Shown: positions 1-8,033 of the stretch, in pieces
How the letters are laid out: each line of letters begins with the position of its first letter
Numbering within the stretch: the first letter of the stretch is position 1
NCBI GenBank assembly: GCA_003599455.1
Contig: QZKF01000048.1
Location: forward strand, 1-32,841
DNA from: Comamonadaceae bacterium
Lineage (GTDB): Bacteria > Pseudomonadota > Gammaproteobacteria > Burkholderiales > Burkholderiaceae_C
Length of the DNA: 32,841 nucleotides
Reading direction: 5' to 3'
Made by a program: the position numbers and the translations under genes
The notes under the pieces: model-generated
Databases searched by the model: none
Told to the model about the DNA's origin: nothing
Seen by the model: only the letters and a program-made list of their open reading frames with translations

Positions 1-945
1 CATCGACCAGGTGATGGCCGAGAGCGAGCGCGGCGGCGCCTTGCGCGGCACCGCGCGCACGCTGCCGGGGCCGAGCAGGCCGGCGCGCAGCGCGGCCGCG
101 TCGCCGTTGAAGACCACGCTGTGGGCCGGCAGGCGCTCGCCGCTGGCGAGCTCCACACCGCACACGCGGCCCTGCTGCAGGTGGATGCGCGCGCAGGCGC
201 TGCGGTAGCGGAATACCGCGCCGCGCTCGCGCGCCAGCCGCTCCAGGCAGCGCGCCAGCGCGTGCATGCCGCCGTCGATGGACCACACGCCGTCGAGCTC
301 GACCTGCGCGATCAGCATCAGCGTGGCCGGTGCTTCCCACGGCGAGGAGCCGGTGTAGGTGGCGTAGCGGCCAAACAGCTGGCGCAGCCGCGGGTCGGTG
401 AAATGGCGGCCCAGGTTGTCCCACAGGCTGCGCATCGGGCCGAGCGCGGCCAACGTGGCCAGGCCGCGCAGCCCCAGGCCCACCGAGAGGCCGGCCATGC
501 TGGGCGCGGCGCTGCGGATGTACGGCCCTTCGAGCGCCTGGTACGCGGCCCTGGCCTGCGCGCAGAAGCCCTGGAAGCGTTTCGCTTCGTCCAGGCCCGC
601 GAAGCGCGCCACCGCGTTGAACGAGCGCGCCGGGTCGGCGAACAGTTCGAGCGAGCTGCCGTCGTCCCACCAGTGGCGCGCCAGCACCGGCAGCGGGCGG
701 ATGCGCAACTCGGCCTCCAGCGTGGTGCCCACCGCGGCGAAGATCCGGTCGAACACCCAGCGCATGGTGAACACCGTGGGGCCGCTGTCGATGGGCGCGC
801 CGTCCACCACCAACTGGCGCATCTTGCCGCCCGGCGCGTCGGCGGCTTCGAGCACGGTCACGTCCAGGCCCTGGTGCGCGAGCTGCAGCGCCGACACCAG
901 GCCCGCCATGCCCGCACCGACGACCACCACCCGGTGTTCAGCCAT
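1..945 (-). CDS. crtD: CrtD, hydroxy/methoxyneurosporene desaturase (partial, 3' end outside window)
   Basis: FAD-dependent carotenoid desaturase that introduces the C-3,4 double bond in the spheroidene/spirilloxanthin branch. The visible 315 codons begin MAEHRVVVVGAGMAGLVSAL, a Rossmann dinucleotide-binding motif (GxGxxG-type), then EAADAPGGKMRQL, typical of the CrtI/CrtD family. The segment around residues 45-60 (DSGPTVFTMRWVFDRIF) and the later LRQLFGRYATYTGSSPW are more CrtD-like than CrtI-like. The ATG at 945-943 overlaps the end of crtA by 8 bases, so the two are translationally coupled as the last visible genes of the puf-ispH-crtA-crtD run. The frame stays open to base 1, so roughly the last third of the protein is missing. 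CrtI is the alternative, judged less likely. Confidence 0.88.
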   Translation of the reverse strand, partial: MAEHRVVVVGAGMAGLVSALQLAHQGLDVTVLEAADAPGGKMRQLVVDGAPIDSGPTVFTMRWVFDRIFAAVGTTLEAELRIRPLPVLARHWWDDGSSLELFADPARSFNAVARFAGLDEAKRFQGFCAQARAAYQALEGPYIRSAAPSMAGLSVGLGLRGLATLAALGPMRSLWDNLGRHFTDPRLRQLFGRYATYTGSSPWEAPATLMLIAQVELDGVWSIDGGMHALARCLERLARERGAVFRYRSACARIHLQQGRVCGVELASGERLPAHSVVFNGDAAALRAGLLGPGSVRAVPRKAPPRSLSAITWSM

Positions 946-1759
946 GGGCGGTGTGCTCGGTGGGGGTGGCCGGCGGTGGCGGCGGTTCGGCCGGCTCGGG
1001 CGCCTCGGCGGAGCCGATGAGCGAGGGCGCGGGCCAGTGGCCGTGGTGCGCGAGCAGGCGCATGCGCACGAACAGCGACTCGGAAAAATAGCCATGGCGG
1101 TAGGCCGCCTCGATCGCGGCCTGGTGCGCGCCCTGGTGCGCGTAGGCCAGCATGGAGGGCGTGTCCTTCCACAGGCTGAAGGTGCACTGGCGCACCAGCG
1201 GCGCTTCGCCCAGGCCCATGGCCAGGGTGCAGCCCTGCGCGCTCTGCATGGCGGCCTGCGCGGCCGGCGCGTTGCGCCAGAACGCCATGGCCTTGGCCGG
1301 GCGGATGCTCGCGCGCGTGAGCGCGGCCAGCGGGCGCGGCGCGGCTTCGTCGTTGGCGGCGCGCGCGAAGCTGCCGAGCTGGGTGGCCGGCGTGGCGCCC
1401 CAGGCCTGCGCGTCCCACTGGCCGCGTGCCGAGAGCACTTCCAGCATGCCGCTCCAGAAGTCGCCCGCGCGCTCGCGCATGGCCTTCACGTGGGCGCCGG
1501 CGAGGAAGGCGCTGGCCTGGTCGGCGTGGTCGAACATGGCGATCAGGCCCTGGTGGCTCGCGCTGGGCCGCAGCCCGAAGCCGCCGCCGTGGCCGCTGCC
1601 CATGACCTTGGCGAAACACAGGCCGGGCGTGTCCTTGAGCGCGGAGGGGCCCTGCACCATGCGCATCCAGCCCCAGGCCTGGTGCTCGCGCAGGTAGTTC
1701 ACCAGCACCACGACCACCACCCCGGACAGGGTGATGACGTCGGGCGGGGTCTCCGTCAT
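938..1759 (-). CDS. crtA: CrtA, spheroidene monooxygenase
   Basis: Oxygenase that converts spheroidene to spheroidenone (2-keto group) under oxic conditions. The product is 273 residues, close to the family size. Recognisable family segments are the N-terminal VVVVVLVNY, residues 30-60 with GPSALKDTPGLCFAKVMGSG and GGFGLRP, and the C-terminal QCTFSLWKDTPSMLAYAHQ and YFSESLFVRM. The tail after about residue 245 is a Pro/Ala/Glu-rich extension with a run of prolines. It starts 9 bp after the ispH stop and its stop codon overlaps the crtD start. crtA together with crtD and crtF indicates a spheroidene/spheroidenone carotenoid set, which fits a facultatively oxic phototroph. Confidence 0.93.
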   Translation of the reverse strand: MTETPPDVITLSGVVVVVLVNYLREHQAWGWMRMVQGPSALKDTPGLCFAKVMGSGHGGGFGLRPSASHQGLIAMFDHADQASAFLAGAHVKAMRERAGDFWSGMLEVLSARGQWDAQAWGATPATQLGSFARAANDEAAPRPLAALTRASIRPAKAMAFWRNAPAAQAAMQSAQGCTLAMGLGEAPLVRQCTFSLWKDTPSMLAYAHQGAHQAAIEAAYRHGYFSESLFVRMRLLAHHGHWPAPSLIGSAEAPEPAEPPPPPATPTEHTAHG

Positions 1760-1768
1760 GCGAGCGAC

Positions 1769-2701
1769 CTAGTCAACGGGCAGCGCCAGTTCGGCCGGCA
1801 GGCGGAAGCTCACCTCTTCGCGCACGCCGGGCAGCTGCACCACCGGGCCGGCCTGCTGCGCCTGCAGCGCATCGACCACGCCCTGCACCAGCACCTCGGG
1901 CGTGGAGGCGCCGGAGGTGACACCCACGCGCGAGGCGCCGCGCAGCCAGGCGGGCTGGATCTCGTGCCGATCCTGCACCAGGATGGCGGGCACGCCCGCG
2001 CGCGCGGCGACCTCGCGCAGCCGGTTCGAGTTGGAGCTGTTGCGCGCGCCGACCACCAGCACCAGGTCGACCCGCGTGGCCAGCGCGCGCACCGCGGTCT
2101 GGCGGTTCTGCGTGGCGTAGCAGATGTCGTCCACCTCGGGGCCGACGATGTGCGGAAAGCGCGCCTGCAGCGCGGCGATGATCTCGCGCGTGTCGTCCAG
2201 GCTCAGCGTGGTCTGGGTCACGTAGGCCAGCGGCGTGTCGGTGGGCAGGTCCAGCGCGTGCACGTCGGCCACCGCGCCGAGCAGGTGCACCGGCGCGTCC
2301 ACCCGGCCCACGGTGCCCACCACCTCTTCGTGGCCGGCGTGGCCGATCATCAGCAGCGTCAGGCCCTGGCGCACGAAGCGCTGCGCCTGCTGGTGCACCT
2401 TGCTCACCAGCGGGCAGGTGGCGTCGATCGCGTGCAGCCCGCGCAGGCGGGCCTGTGCCACCACGGCGTTGGCCACGCCGTGCGCGCTGAACACCACGGT
2501 GGCGCCGGCGGGCACGTCGTCGAGGGCGTCGACGAAGACCGCGCCGCGCGCGCGAAGATCGTCCACGACCCACTGGTTGTGCACGATCTCGTGGAACACA
2601 TAGACCGGCGCGCCATGCAGGTAGAGCGCGCGCTCGACGATCTCGATGGCGCGCGTGACCCCGGCACAGAAACCACGCGGCTGGGCCAGGACGACTTGCA
2701 T
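1769..2701 (-). CDS. ispH: IspH/LytB, 4-hydroxy-3-methylbut-2-enyl diphosphate reductase
   Basis: Last enzyme of the MEP isoprenoid pathway, a [4Fe-4S] reductase making IPP and DMAPP. The 310-residue product has the three cluster cysteines in family context: C12 in PRGFCAG, C96 in DATCPLV and C194 in [11 protein letters not shown]. The NSSNSNRL and [10 protein letters not shown] motifs near the C-terminus are also present. The start at 2701 ([10 protein letters not shown]) fits the family N-terminus; an open frame upstream to 2869 is not family-like and overlaps pufC. It lies 40 bp after pufC and just before crtA. Such a copy inside a photosynthesis cluster probably feeds carotenoid and phytol synthesis beside a housekeeping copy elsewhere, which is an inference. 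Confidence 0.95.
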   Translation of the reverse strand: MQVVLAQPRGFCAGVTRAIEIVERALYLHGAPVYVFHEIVHNQWVVDDLRARGAVFVDALDDVPAGATVVFSAHGVANAVVAQARLRGLHAIDATCPLVSKVHQQAQRFVRQGLTLLMIGHAGHEEVVGTVGRVDAPVHLLGAVADVHALDLPTDTPLAYVTQTTLSLDDTREIIAALQARFPHIVGPEVDDICYATQNRQTAVRALATRVDLVLVVGARNSSNSNRLREVAARAGVPAILVQDRHEIQPAWLRGASRVGVTSGASTPEVLVQGVVDALQAQQAGPVVQLPGVREEVSFRLPAELALPVD

Positions 2702-2741
2702 GATCGCGTGTCCCGGCGGTGGTGGGGTTGCCGGGCCGGCC

Positions 2742-3842
2742 CTACTTCGCCGGCGCGGGGGCCGCGGCCGCCGGGGCAGCTTCGGCAGTGGGTGCCGCCG
2801 GTGCCGCGGCGGGCGCGGTGTACGGGCGGTAGGCCGCGAGCTCGGGGTGGTCCTTGAGCATGGGCGCACCGAACAGCGGCTTGTAGGCGCCCTGGTGGCA
2901 GGTGGCGCAGTTGAGCTTGGGCGCGTCGCCGAGCTCGCCCTTGCGCTCGGGCGGGAAGGTGCTGGCCAGCGGCTCCATGTAGGCGAGGTTGAGGTCGCGC
3001 GCCATCTGGATGCCGTGGTACGCCGTCACGCGCTGGGGCGGGCCGCCTTCCCAGTTGCCGAAGTTGCGGGTGTTGTGGCAGTAGGTGCAGTTCACGCCGA
3101 GCGAGGCCGACATGTGCGTCATCAGCCCGTAGGTCTTCTCGGTGCGCTGGATGCTCTCGCCCTTTCCGGTGGGCAGGGCGGTGGTGGCGCCGACGCGGAT
3201 CGGCTCCTTGCCCAGCAGGTAGGGCGTGAACGGGTCGTTCGGCAGCGAGGCCAGCTTCACGCTCTGCGCCGGCGCGTTCTGCCCGGCCTTGTCGCCCATG
3301 AAGTTGGAGCCATAGGGTTGCGCGTCGGCGGTGAACCAGATGTCCTTGGGCACGGGCTGGCCGCGGTGGCAGGTGTAGCAGGTCACGCCGGTCTCGGCCA
3401 CGTGCGTTTTCCAGTCGGTGTTGATGTGCTGGGTCATCTGCACCATGCGGCGCGCCACCACCTTGGTGTAGAGGCTGTCGTCGGCCAGGTTGGCCGGGTT
3501 GTGGCAGTAGTTGCAGCCCTGCTCGGGCGCAACCCAGGCGGTCATGTTGACCATGAGGCGGGTGAACTCGCCCACGCTCAGGTCACCGAGCACTTTCACG
3601 TTCTGGTAGACCTGCCCGGCCTTGGGGCCGTCGGCGCTGGCCGCGGGCATGGCCACCGGCGCCTGGTTGGCGGCCACGGTGGCTTCGTGCAGGCGCGGGT
3701 TGTAGACCTGGACCATGCCGGTGCCGCGGTAGCCTTGCTGCACGGTGTCCATGGGCGGGCGCTCGCAGGCGCCGAGCAGCACCAGCGAACCCAGGGCCGC
3801 CAGCCGCAGCCAGGCGCGTGTGGAGAAGAGGGTGGTTTTCAT
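2742..3842 (-). CDS. pufC: PufC, tetraheme cytochrome c subunit of the photosynthetic reaction centre
   Basis: Periplasmic tetraheme cytochrome bound to the reaction centre; it re-reduces the oxidised special pair. The product has 366 residues. A signal sequence with lipobox LLGAC puts the lipidated cysteine at residue 26. Four CxxCH heme-binding motifs lie at about residues 110-114 (CNYCH), 155-159 (CYTCH), 252-256 (CTYCH) and 312-316 (CATCH), with nearby methionines (MVQM, MTHM) as likely axial ligands. The last ~30 residues are a low-complexity Ala/Pro tail. The ATG shares one base with the pufM stop (TGATG), so the two are coupled. Heme attachment requires the Ccm system, whose whole operon lies at 15244-22227. 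Confidence 0.97.
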   Translation of the reverse strand: MKTTLFSTRAWLRLAALGSLVLLGACERPPMDTVQQGYRGTGMVQVYNPRLHEATVAANQAPVAMPAASADGPKAGQVYQNVKVLGDLSVGEFTRLMVNMTAWVAPEQGCNYCHNPANLADDSLYTKVVARRMVQMTQHINTDWKTHVAETGVTCYTCHRGQPVPKDIWFTADAQPYGSNFMGDKAGQNAPAQSVKLASLPNDPFTPYLLGKEPIRVGATTALPTGKGESIQRTEKTYGLMTHMSASLGVNCTYCHNTRNFGNWEGGPPQRVTAYHGIQMARDLNLAYMEPLASTFPPERKGELGDAPKLNCATCHQGAYKPLFGAPMLKDHPELAAYRPYTAPAAAPAAPTAEAAPAAAAPAPAK

Positions 3843-4819
3843 CACTTCGCTCCTGGGGCAAGGGCCGGGTCCATCACGGCGGGGAACACGTCGGGGTAGG
3901 GCGGCGCCACGCCATGCTTGATGGCCCAGAGGTACCAGTTGTCGACCACCGTGCCGGTGAGCAGGATGCCGATGCCGCCGACCAGCGGGCACAGCACGGC
4001 GAACCACCAGGCCCAGCGGTGGATGGATTCCATGGTGGCGTTGAAGCCCATGGTCCAGCGCCAGAAGAGGGCGGCGCGCTCGCTCGCGGTGCCGCGGTCC
4101 ACGATCTGCTCGATCTCGCGCTCGCCACCGAAGCGGCTCACCGCGAGGATGGTGGCGCCGTGCATGGCGAACAGCAGCGTGGCGCCGTACAGGAAGGCGA
4201 TCGAGAGCGCGTGGAACGGGTTGTAGAACAGGTTGCCGTAGCGCAGCGAGAAGGCGGCCGTCCAGTCCAGGTGGGGGAAGATGCCGAAGGGCACGGCCTC
4301 GCTCCACGAACCCATGAGCACCGGGCGGATCAGGCCGAGCACCAGGAACAGCCAGATCGCCGCCGCGAAGGCCCAGGCCACATGGGTGCCCATGCCGAGC
4401 ACGCGCGCGCGCCGGTAGGTGCGCACCCACCAGAGCATCACCGAGATGGTGAGGAACAGGCCGGCGATCTGCCACCAGCCGCCCTGGTTGAGCGGCGCCA
4501 GGCCCAGGCCGTGGTCGGGTCCGGGCGGCTCCAGCGACAGCCAGAACAGCTGGCGCACGAACTGGATCGGGTCGTAGTTGACCGAGGCCAGCATGTTCAT
4601 GCCCATGATGTTGATGGCCAGGATGCCGAACATCAGCGAGGCGATGCCCAGGCCACCGAGGTAGATCGGGCCGATCTGCGCGTTGCCCAGCTTGCCGAGC
4701 CAGTAGAACGCGGCCGGCTCGTCGCCGGTGCGCGGGCTGTTGCCGTGCGGCAGCGGCACGCCGTGGTGCAGCGGGCCGACGGCCTGCACGGTGGTGAAGA
4801 GGTTCTGGTATTGCGACAT
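3842..4819 (-). CDS. pufM: PufM, reaction centre M subunit
   Basis: Membrane core subunit of the type-II (quinone) photosynthetic reaction centre, pairing with PufL to hold the bacteriochlorophylls, bacteriopheophytins, quinones and non-heme iron. The product has 325 residues, starts [12 protein letters not shown] and has five hydrophobic segments. Family-typical stretches include [18 protein letters not shown] near the N-terminus, [20 protein letters not shown] around residue 200 (special-pair histidine region) and [19 protein letters not shown] near residue 270. A strong Shine-Dalgarno (AAGGAGA) lies 6 bases before the ATG. It follows pufL after 27 bp and overlaps pufC by one base. Confidence 0.98.
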   Translation of the reverse strand: MSQYQNLFTTVQAVGPLHHGVPLPHGNSPRTGDEPAAFYWLGKLGNAQIGPIYLGGLGIASLMFGILAINIMGMNMLASVNYDPIQFVRQLFWLSLEPPGPDHGLGLAPLNQGGWWQIAGLFLTISVMLWWVRTYRRARVLGMGTHVAWAFAAAIWLFLVLGLIRPVLMGSWSEAVPFGIFPHLDWTAAFSLRYGNLFYNPFHALSIAFLYGATLLFAMHGATILAVSRFGGEREIEQIVDRGTASERAALFWRWTMGFNATMESIHRWAWWFAVLCPLVGGIGILLTGTVVDNWYLWAIKHGVAPPYPDVFPAVMDPALAPGAK

Positions 4820-4846
4820 GTGTGTCTCCTTGGGGCCGTGCGGGCC

Positions 4847-5671
4847 TTAGCTCCAGATGGGCATGTTGAGCCACCAGCCCCACCACTCGGGCCAGCCGCG
4901 GCTCCAGAACGGGCCGCTGATCACGATGCACAGCGCGCTGAACAGCACGGCCGCCAGCGCCAGGAACAGGCCCAGGCGGTGGATGCCCAGGGTGCCGATG
5001 GAGTAGCCGATGGTGTCGCGGAAGAAGGTGTCCTCGTGCTCGGGCGTCTTCACCGTGCCACCGCCGCCGGGGTTGGTCGCCGAGAGGATCAGCGAGCCGT
5101 GCAGCGAGAGGGCGAAGGTGGTGGCGAAGAAGAAACTCACCGCGATCATGTGCGCGGGGTTGTAGTGGAAGTGCAGGTACTGGTAGCCCACGTTGGAGAC
5201 CCAGTCGAGGTGGCTGAAGATGCCGTAGGGGAAACCGTGGCCCCAGGCGCCCAGCAGCACCGGGCGGATCACGACCAGCGTGACATAGGCCAGGATGGCC
5301 ACGCTGAACGCGGCCGGCACGTGGTAGCCCATGCCCAGCTTGCGGCAGATCTCCACCTCGCGCAGCGCCCACGAACCGAAGGCGCCGATCGCGCACACGG
5401 TGATGAGCTGCCACAGGCCGCCTTCCATCAGCGGCGCGAAGCGCAGGCCGTAGGAGAGGTCGGGGGGCGCGATGCTGATCTGCCAGAGGTTCCAGGTCGG
5501 CCCTTGCGAGGCGCCCCAGAGAATCATGGCGGTGCCGAGGAACGCGAAGAACAGCGTCGTGACACCAAAGAAGCCGACATAGAACGGACCCACCCAGAAA
5601 TCGAACAGGTCGCCGCCAACCAGTGTTCCGCCTCGAACCCGGTATTTCTTTTCAAAGTTGAGCATGGCCAT
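4847..5671 (-). CDS. pufL: PufL, reaction centre L subunit
   Basis: Partner of PufM in the reaction-centre core. The 274-residue product begins [20 protein letters not shown], followed by [17 protein letters not shown], diagnostic for Puf[35 protein letters not shown] with the following PAHM, and [20 protein letters not shown] are further hallmark segments. Five membrane helices are expected and visible. The start has a strong AGGAGGG Shine-Dalgarno 6 bases upstream; a second ATG two codons later is possible. It is separated from pufA by a 118-bp spacer holding a perfect 11-bp hairpin. Confidence 0.98.
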   Translation of the reverse strand: MAMLNFEKKYRVRGGTLVGGDLFDFWVGPFYVGFFGVTTLFFAFLGTAMILWGASQGPTWNLWQISIAPPDLSYGLRFAPLMEGGLWQLITVCAIGAFGSWALREVEICRKLGMGYHVPAAFSVAILAYVTLVVIRPVLLGAWGHGFPYGIFSHLDWVSNVGYQYLHFHYNPAHMIAVSFFFATTFALSLHGSLILSATNPGGGGTVKTPEHEDTFFRDTIGYSIGTLGIHRLGLFLALAAVLFSALCIVISGPFWSRGWPEWWGWWLNMPIWS

Positions 5672-5733
5672 GGATCGGCCCTCCTGTCTCGGATGGATTA
5701 GGTGCGCGCTTTTTTATTCGAGGGTGAGGGGGA

Positions 5734-5773
5734 GCAGATGCTGTGCTGGCCCACGCGCAGGGACAGCATCTGC
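5734..5773 (-). other. pufA-pufL intercistronic stem-loop
   Basis: A perfect 11-bp inverted repeat, GCAGATGCTGT (5734-5744) and ACAGCATCTGC (5763-5773), with an 18-base loop, lies 16 bp after the pufA stop. No U-run follows on the minus strand, so it is unlikely to be a plain terminator. In Rhodobacter a hairpin at the same place protects the pufBA part of the mRNA from 3'-5' decay, giving excess light-harvesting over reaction-centre protein. The same job is inferred here from position and structure. Confidence 0.8.
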
Positions 5774-5789
5774 ACACCTTCGGTGAAGT

Positions 5790-5984
5790 TCAGGACTTCA
5801 CTGCGGGAGTGGCCGCCGGCATGGTTTGTGCCGACTTCGCCGGACCCGCCTTGGGGCCGTCGAGCCAGTTGAATTTGTTCGTGCTGAGCAGGATGAGGTG
5901 AATCATCACGGCCACTGCGAACAGGAAAACGCCTTGGGCCACCATGGTCCTGAGCGGGTCGAAAAGTCGCCAAATTCTCCACAT
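5790..5984 (-). CDS. pufA: PufA, light-harvesting 1 alpha polypeptide
   Basis: Small single-span antenna protein that binds bacteriochlorophyll and carotenoid in the LH1 ring. It has 64 residues starting [15 protein letters not shown], the conserved alpha N-terminus. One hydrophobic helix runs from about residue 14 to 34 and contains the bacteriochlorophyll-ligating histidine H29 (MIHLILLST), followed by NKFNWLDG. The C-terminal ~20 residues are an Ala/Pro/Lys tail. A clear TAAGGAG Shine-Dalgarno is formed partly by the stop codon of the upstream 74-residue ORF, so translation of the two is probably linked. It is unusual that pufA is not directly next to pufB. Confidence 0.96.
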   Translation of the reverse strand: MWRIWRLFDPLRTMVAQGVFLFAVAVMIHLILLSTNKFNWLDGPKAGPAKSAQTMPAATPAVKS

Positions 5985-5996
5985 GATGTGAACTCC

Positions 5997-6221
5997 TTAA
6001 ATGATGTGGGACATGAGGGTGTAGACCGCGGCATGCACGCCCGAGAAGATGCTGGCCTTGTGCTCCGCGCCTGGCAGCCAGAGCTGCCAGTGCAGTCCGA
6101 CCAGCTGGCCGAGCATTGCAAGCGACAACAACAGCACGAAGCAGGGTGCAAAGATCAGCACGAACGACAACCTGTCGCCTCGGCTGGATGGCTTATGAGC
6201 CTCATAAGACATATCGTTCAT
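5997..6221 (-). CDS. Small membrane protein inserted between pufB and pufA (possible PufQ-like protein)
   Basis: A 74-residue ORF with a good Shine-Dalgarno (AAGGAAG) and GC-rich codon use like its neighbours. It begins 33 bp after pufB, and its TAA lies in the Shine-Dalgarno of pufA. The protein has a short polar N-terminus ending SSRGDRLS, a strong transmembrane helix at about residues 20-43, a WQLWLPGAEHK turn and a second hydrophobic C-terminal stretch (IFSGVHAAVYTLMSHII). It lacks the alpha/beta antenna signature (no LH1 histidine pattern with WRPWL or FNWL). Size, one helix and a hydrophobic tail after a conserved-looking turn loosely recall PufQ, a bacteriochlorophyll-delivery protein usually encoded before pufB. 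A PufX- or gamma-like LH1 accessory role is an alternative. Its existence as a gene is well supported; its function is not. Confidence 0.75.
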   Translation of the reverse strand: MNDMSYEAHKPSSRGDRLSFVLIFAPCFVLLLSLAMLGQLVGLHWQLWLPGAEHKASIFSGVHAAVYTLMSHII

Positions 6222-6254
6222 GGCAGTCTTCCTTTCATGACAGGGGTCTAGGAC

Positions 6255-6398
6255 TCAGAGCCAGGGCCGCCAGAACCAGACCAAGAGATGGGCCACCACG
6301 GCAATCGCCGTGAACCCAATAAAGCCTTGGATGTAGTACTGGTGGAACTCCTGAGCTTCCTCGTCGGTCAGGCCGGATATGGATGTCCGTTGTGACAT
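6255..6398 (-). CDS. pufB: PufB, light-harvesting 1 beta polypeptide
   Basis: LH1 beta antenna protein of 47 residues, partner of PufA. The sequence runs [20 protein letters not shown], then a membrane helix and ends [12 protein letters not shown]37 is the bacteriochlorophyll ligand, H19 is the second conserved histidine, and the WRPWL end is the family hallmark. The ATG at 6398 is chosen because of the AAGGAG Shine-Dalgarno 7 bases upstream; the longer open frame has no family similarity. It is the first gene of the puf group, 138 bp after the end of bchZ. Confidence 0.97.
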   Translation of the reverse strand: MSQRTSISGLTDEEAQEFHQYYIQGFIGFTAIAVVAHLLVWFWRPWL

Positions 6399-6411
6399 GC
6401 GATGCTCCTTT

Positions 6412-6540
6412 TCAATAAGGCCTGGTGGCCTGCGTTGCGCCCAACCCGCGCAACCTGGGCAGCCGCGGCGACATGCCACGACATGGGGGAGACCCGGCCT
6501 GTCGGCTCGAATCGGAAGGGGGTGTCATGAGATCGCTCAT
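6412..6540 (-). CDS. Short ORF overlapping the bchZ stop, at the position where pufQ lies in Rhodobacter
   Basis: A 42-codon frame beginning [14 protein letters not shown] and ending ATQATRPY. Its ATG overlaps the bchZ stop as ATGA, so it could be translated by re-initiation. The peptide is Pro/Arg/Gly-rich with no membrane helix, so it is not PufQ. It ends 13 bp before the pufB ATG, and its 3' part coincides with two hairpins. It may be a leader peptide, a degenerate remnant or simply chance. Not recognised. Confidence 0.25.
   Translation of the reverse strand: MSDLMTPPSDSSRQAGSPPCRGMSPRLPRLRGLGATQATRPY
6418..6453 (-). other. Twin hairpins in the leader before pufB
   Basis: Two adjacent inverted repeats lie 20-55 bases upstream of the pufB ATG: AGGCC/GGCCT (6418-6422 and 6427-6431, loop TGGT) and TTGCGC/GCGCAA (6435-6440 and 6448-6453, 7-base loop). 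Neither is followed by a U-run. They could be a 5' stabilising or processing structure that sets apart the puf messages from bchZ. This is inferred from position only. Confidence 0.4.
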
Positions 6541-8006
6541 GCGGTCTCTCCCAGGCCCAGCTCGTGGCCTGCGGTGTTGACATGGGATTCGTTCACGGCG
6601 GTGTCGCCGCTTTCGCGCGCGCGCCGCTCGGCCTCGTCGCGCAGGCGCTTGGCGGCCGAGATCTGCACCAGCACGGGCTGGCTGGAAACGAGTGCATGCA
6701 GCCGTGCCTGGGCCGGGTCTTCCCAGGGGGTGGACAGGCCGGCGGCCGCGCCGCGCGCGAGCGTCGGGTCGACCTTGTCCATGTCGGTGCCCAGCGGCAG
6801 GATGTGGAACAGCGCGTCGAACAGCGCGTTGCACACCTCCTGGATCAGGTAGGTCGCGCCGCTGTAGCCCATGAAGGGTGTGCCGGTGTGGCGGCGGATG
6901 ATGGCGCCCGGGAACGAGGCCGGGATGAAGGCCGCGCGCATCGGGCCGCTGGCACCGGCCTCGGCCAGGTACATGCGCTCGTTGTAGCTGCCGAACAGGA
7001 TCAGCGGTGTCTTCTTCTGCACCTGCTCGCGCACTGCGGCGTTGTCGGTCTTGGCACCGGGGATGCGCGGCACCGCGAAGCGGCAGGGCAGGCCCATTTC
7101 GGTTTCCAGGAAGTGCTGCAGGCCGCGCGTGTAGGTCTCGTTGGCCACCACCGCGAAGCTGGCGGTGGCGAAGAAGTCCTGCGTGACGCTGCGCCACAGG
7201 TCCCACACCGGCTTGATGGTGGTGTGCTTCTCGCGCTCGATGAAGGGTTCCGGGTCCAGGCCCAGCAGCTCGCCGAGCTTGCGCAGGAACTTGGTGGTGC
7301 TGTGCAGGCCGATCGGCGCCTGCAGGTAGGGCCGGTCCAGCGCCTCGCAGAGCATGCGGCCGAACTCGCGGTACATGCAGATGTTCACGTCGGCCTCGAC
7401 CAGGCGCGAGACCTCGGCCAGGTGGCTGCCGAGCGGGAACACCAGGTTGATGTCGGCGCCGATGCCCTGCACCAGGCGGCGGATTTCGGCCAGGTCGCTC
7501 GGGCTGTTGAAGGTGCCGTAGCAGGGGCCGATGATGTTGACGCGCGGCTTCTCGCCGGCCTTGCGCTCGCGCGGTGGCACCTTCTTCATGCCGTACTCGC
7601 TCCAGAGCCAGAACATCGCGCGGTTGGCGCACTGCCACTGGTCTTCGTCGATGGTGCGCGGCAGGAAGCGCATGAGGTTGGTGCCCTCGGGCGTCACGCC
7701 GCCGCCGATCATTTCGGCGATCGAGCCGGTGACCACCACCGCGGGCAGCTCGGGGTCGAGCACCGCATGCGCGCGCTTCATCGAGCCTTCGGTGCCTTCG
7801 CGGCCCAGCTGTTCTTCGGCCAGGCCGGTCACCACGATGGGCAGCTCGTGCGGGGGCAGGGCGTCGGTGTAGTGCAGCACCGAGGTGACGGGCAGGTTCT
7901 CGCAACCCACCGGGCCATCGATCACGACCTGCAGACCCTTGATGGCGGTGAAGACATACACCGCGCCCCAGTAGCCTCCTGCGCGATCGTGGTCGAGTAC
8001 GAGCAT
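6537..8006 (-). CDS. bchZ: BchZ, chlorophyllide a reductase subunit Z
   Basis: One of the two catalytic (NifDK-like) subunits of chlorophyllide a oxidoreductase, which reduces the C7-C8 bond of ring B in bacteriochlorophyll a synthesis. The 489-residue product starts [20 protein letters not shown]. It contains the [20 protein letters not shown] segment, with a cluster-ligand cysteine of the BchY/BchZ heterotetramer, and ends in the typical [16 protein letters not shown] region. It follows bchY after 27 bp; the order bchX-bchY-bchZ matches other purple bacteria. Its stop overlaps the ATG of a 42-codon ORF leading to pufB. Confidence 0.97.
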   Translation of the reverse strand: MLVLDHDRAGGYWGAVYVFTAIKGLQVVIDGPVGCENLPVTSVLHYTDALPPHELPIVVTGLAEEQLGREGTEGSMKRAHAVLDPELPAVVVTGSIAEMIGGGVTPEGTNLMRFLPRTIDEDQWQCANRAMFWLWSEYGMKKVPPRERKAGEKPRVNIIGPCYGTFNSPSDLAEIRRLVQGIGADINLVFPLGSHLAEVSRLVEADVNICMYREFGRMLCEALDRPYLQAPIGLHSTTKFLRKLGELLGLDPEPFIEREKHTTIKPVWDLWRSVTQDFFATASFAVVANETYTRGLQHFLETEMGLPCRFAVPRIPGAKTDNAAVREQVQKKTPLILFGSYNERMYLAEAGASGPMRAAFIPASFPGAIIRRHTGTPFMGYSGATYLIQEVCNALFDALFHILPLGTDMDKVDPTLARGAAAGLSTPWEDPAQARLHALVSSQPVLVQISAAKRLRDEAERRARESGDTAVNESHVNTAGHELGLGETA

Positions 8007-8033
8007 GTCAGGCCTGCGCTTTCGTCGTGGGGG

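Noticed and set aside
1..945. CrtI phytoene desaturase
   Set aside because: Position after crtA and the MRWVFDRIF and FGRYATYTGSSPW segments fit CrtD better than CrtI.
398..2857. Long plus-strand frame (819 codons) opposite crtD, crtA and ispH
   Set aside because: Arg/Ala/His-rich translation without domains, antisense to three well-recognised genes; typical of open shadow frames in high-GC DNA.
3818..5701. 627-codon plus-strand frame opposite pufM and pufL
   Set aside because: Low-complexity, His/Arg/Glu-rich translation with no family features, lying fully over the reaction-centre genes.
5997..6221. A second LH1/LH2 alpha or beta antenna gene
   Set aside because: It lacks the chlorophyll-ligating His context and the WRPWL or FNWL ends of antenna peptides.
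6412..6540. True pufQ between bchZ and pufB
   Set aside because: The 42-residue peptide has no transmembrane helix or PufQ-like sequence.
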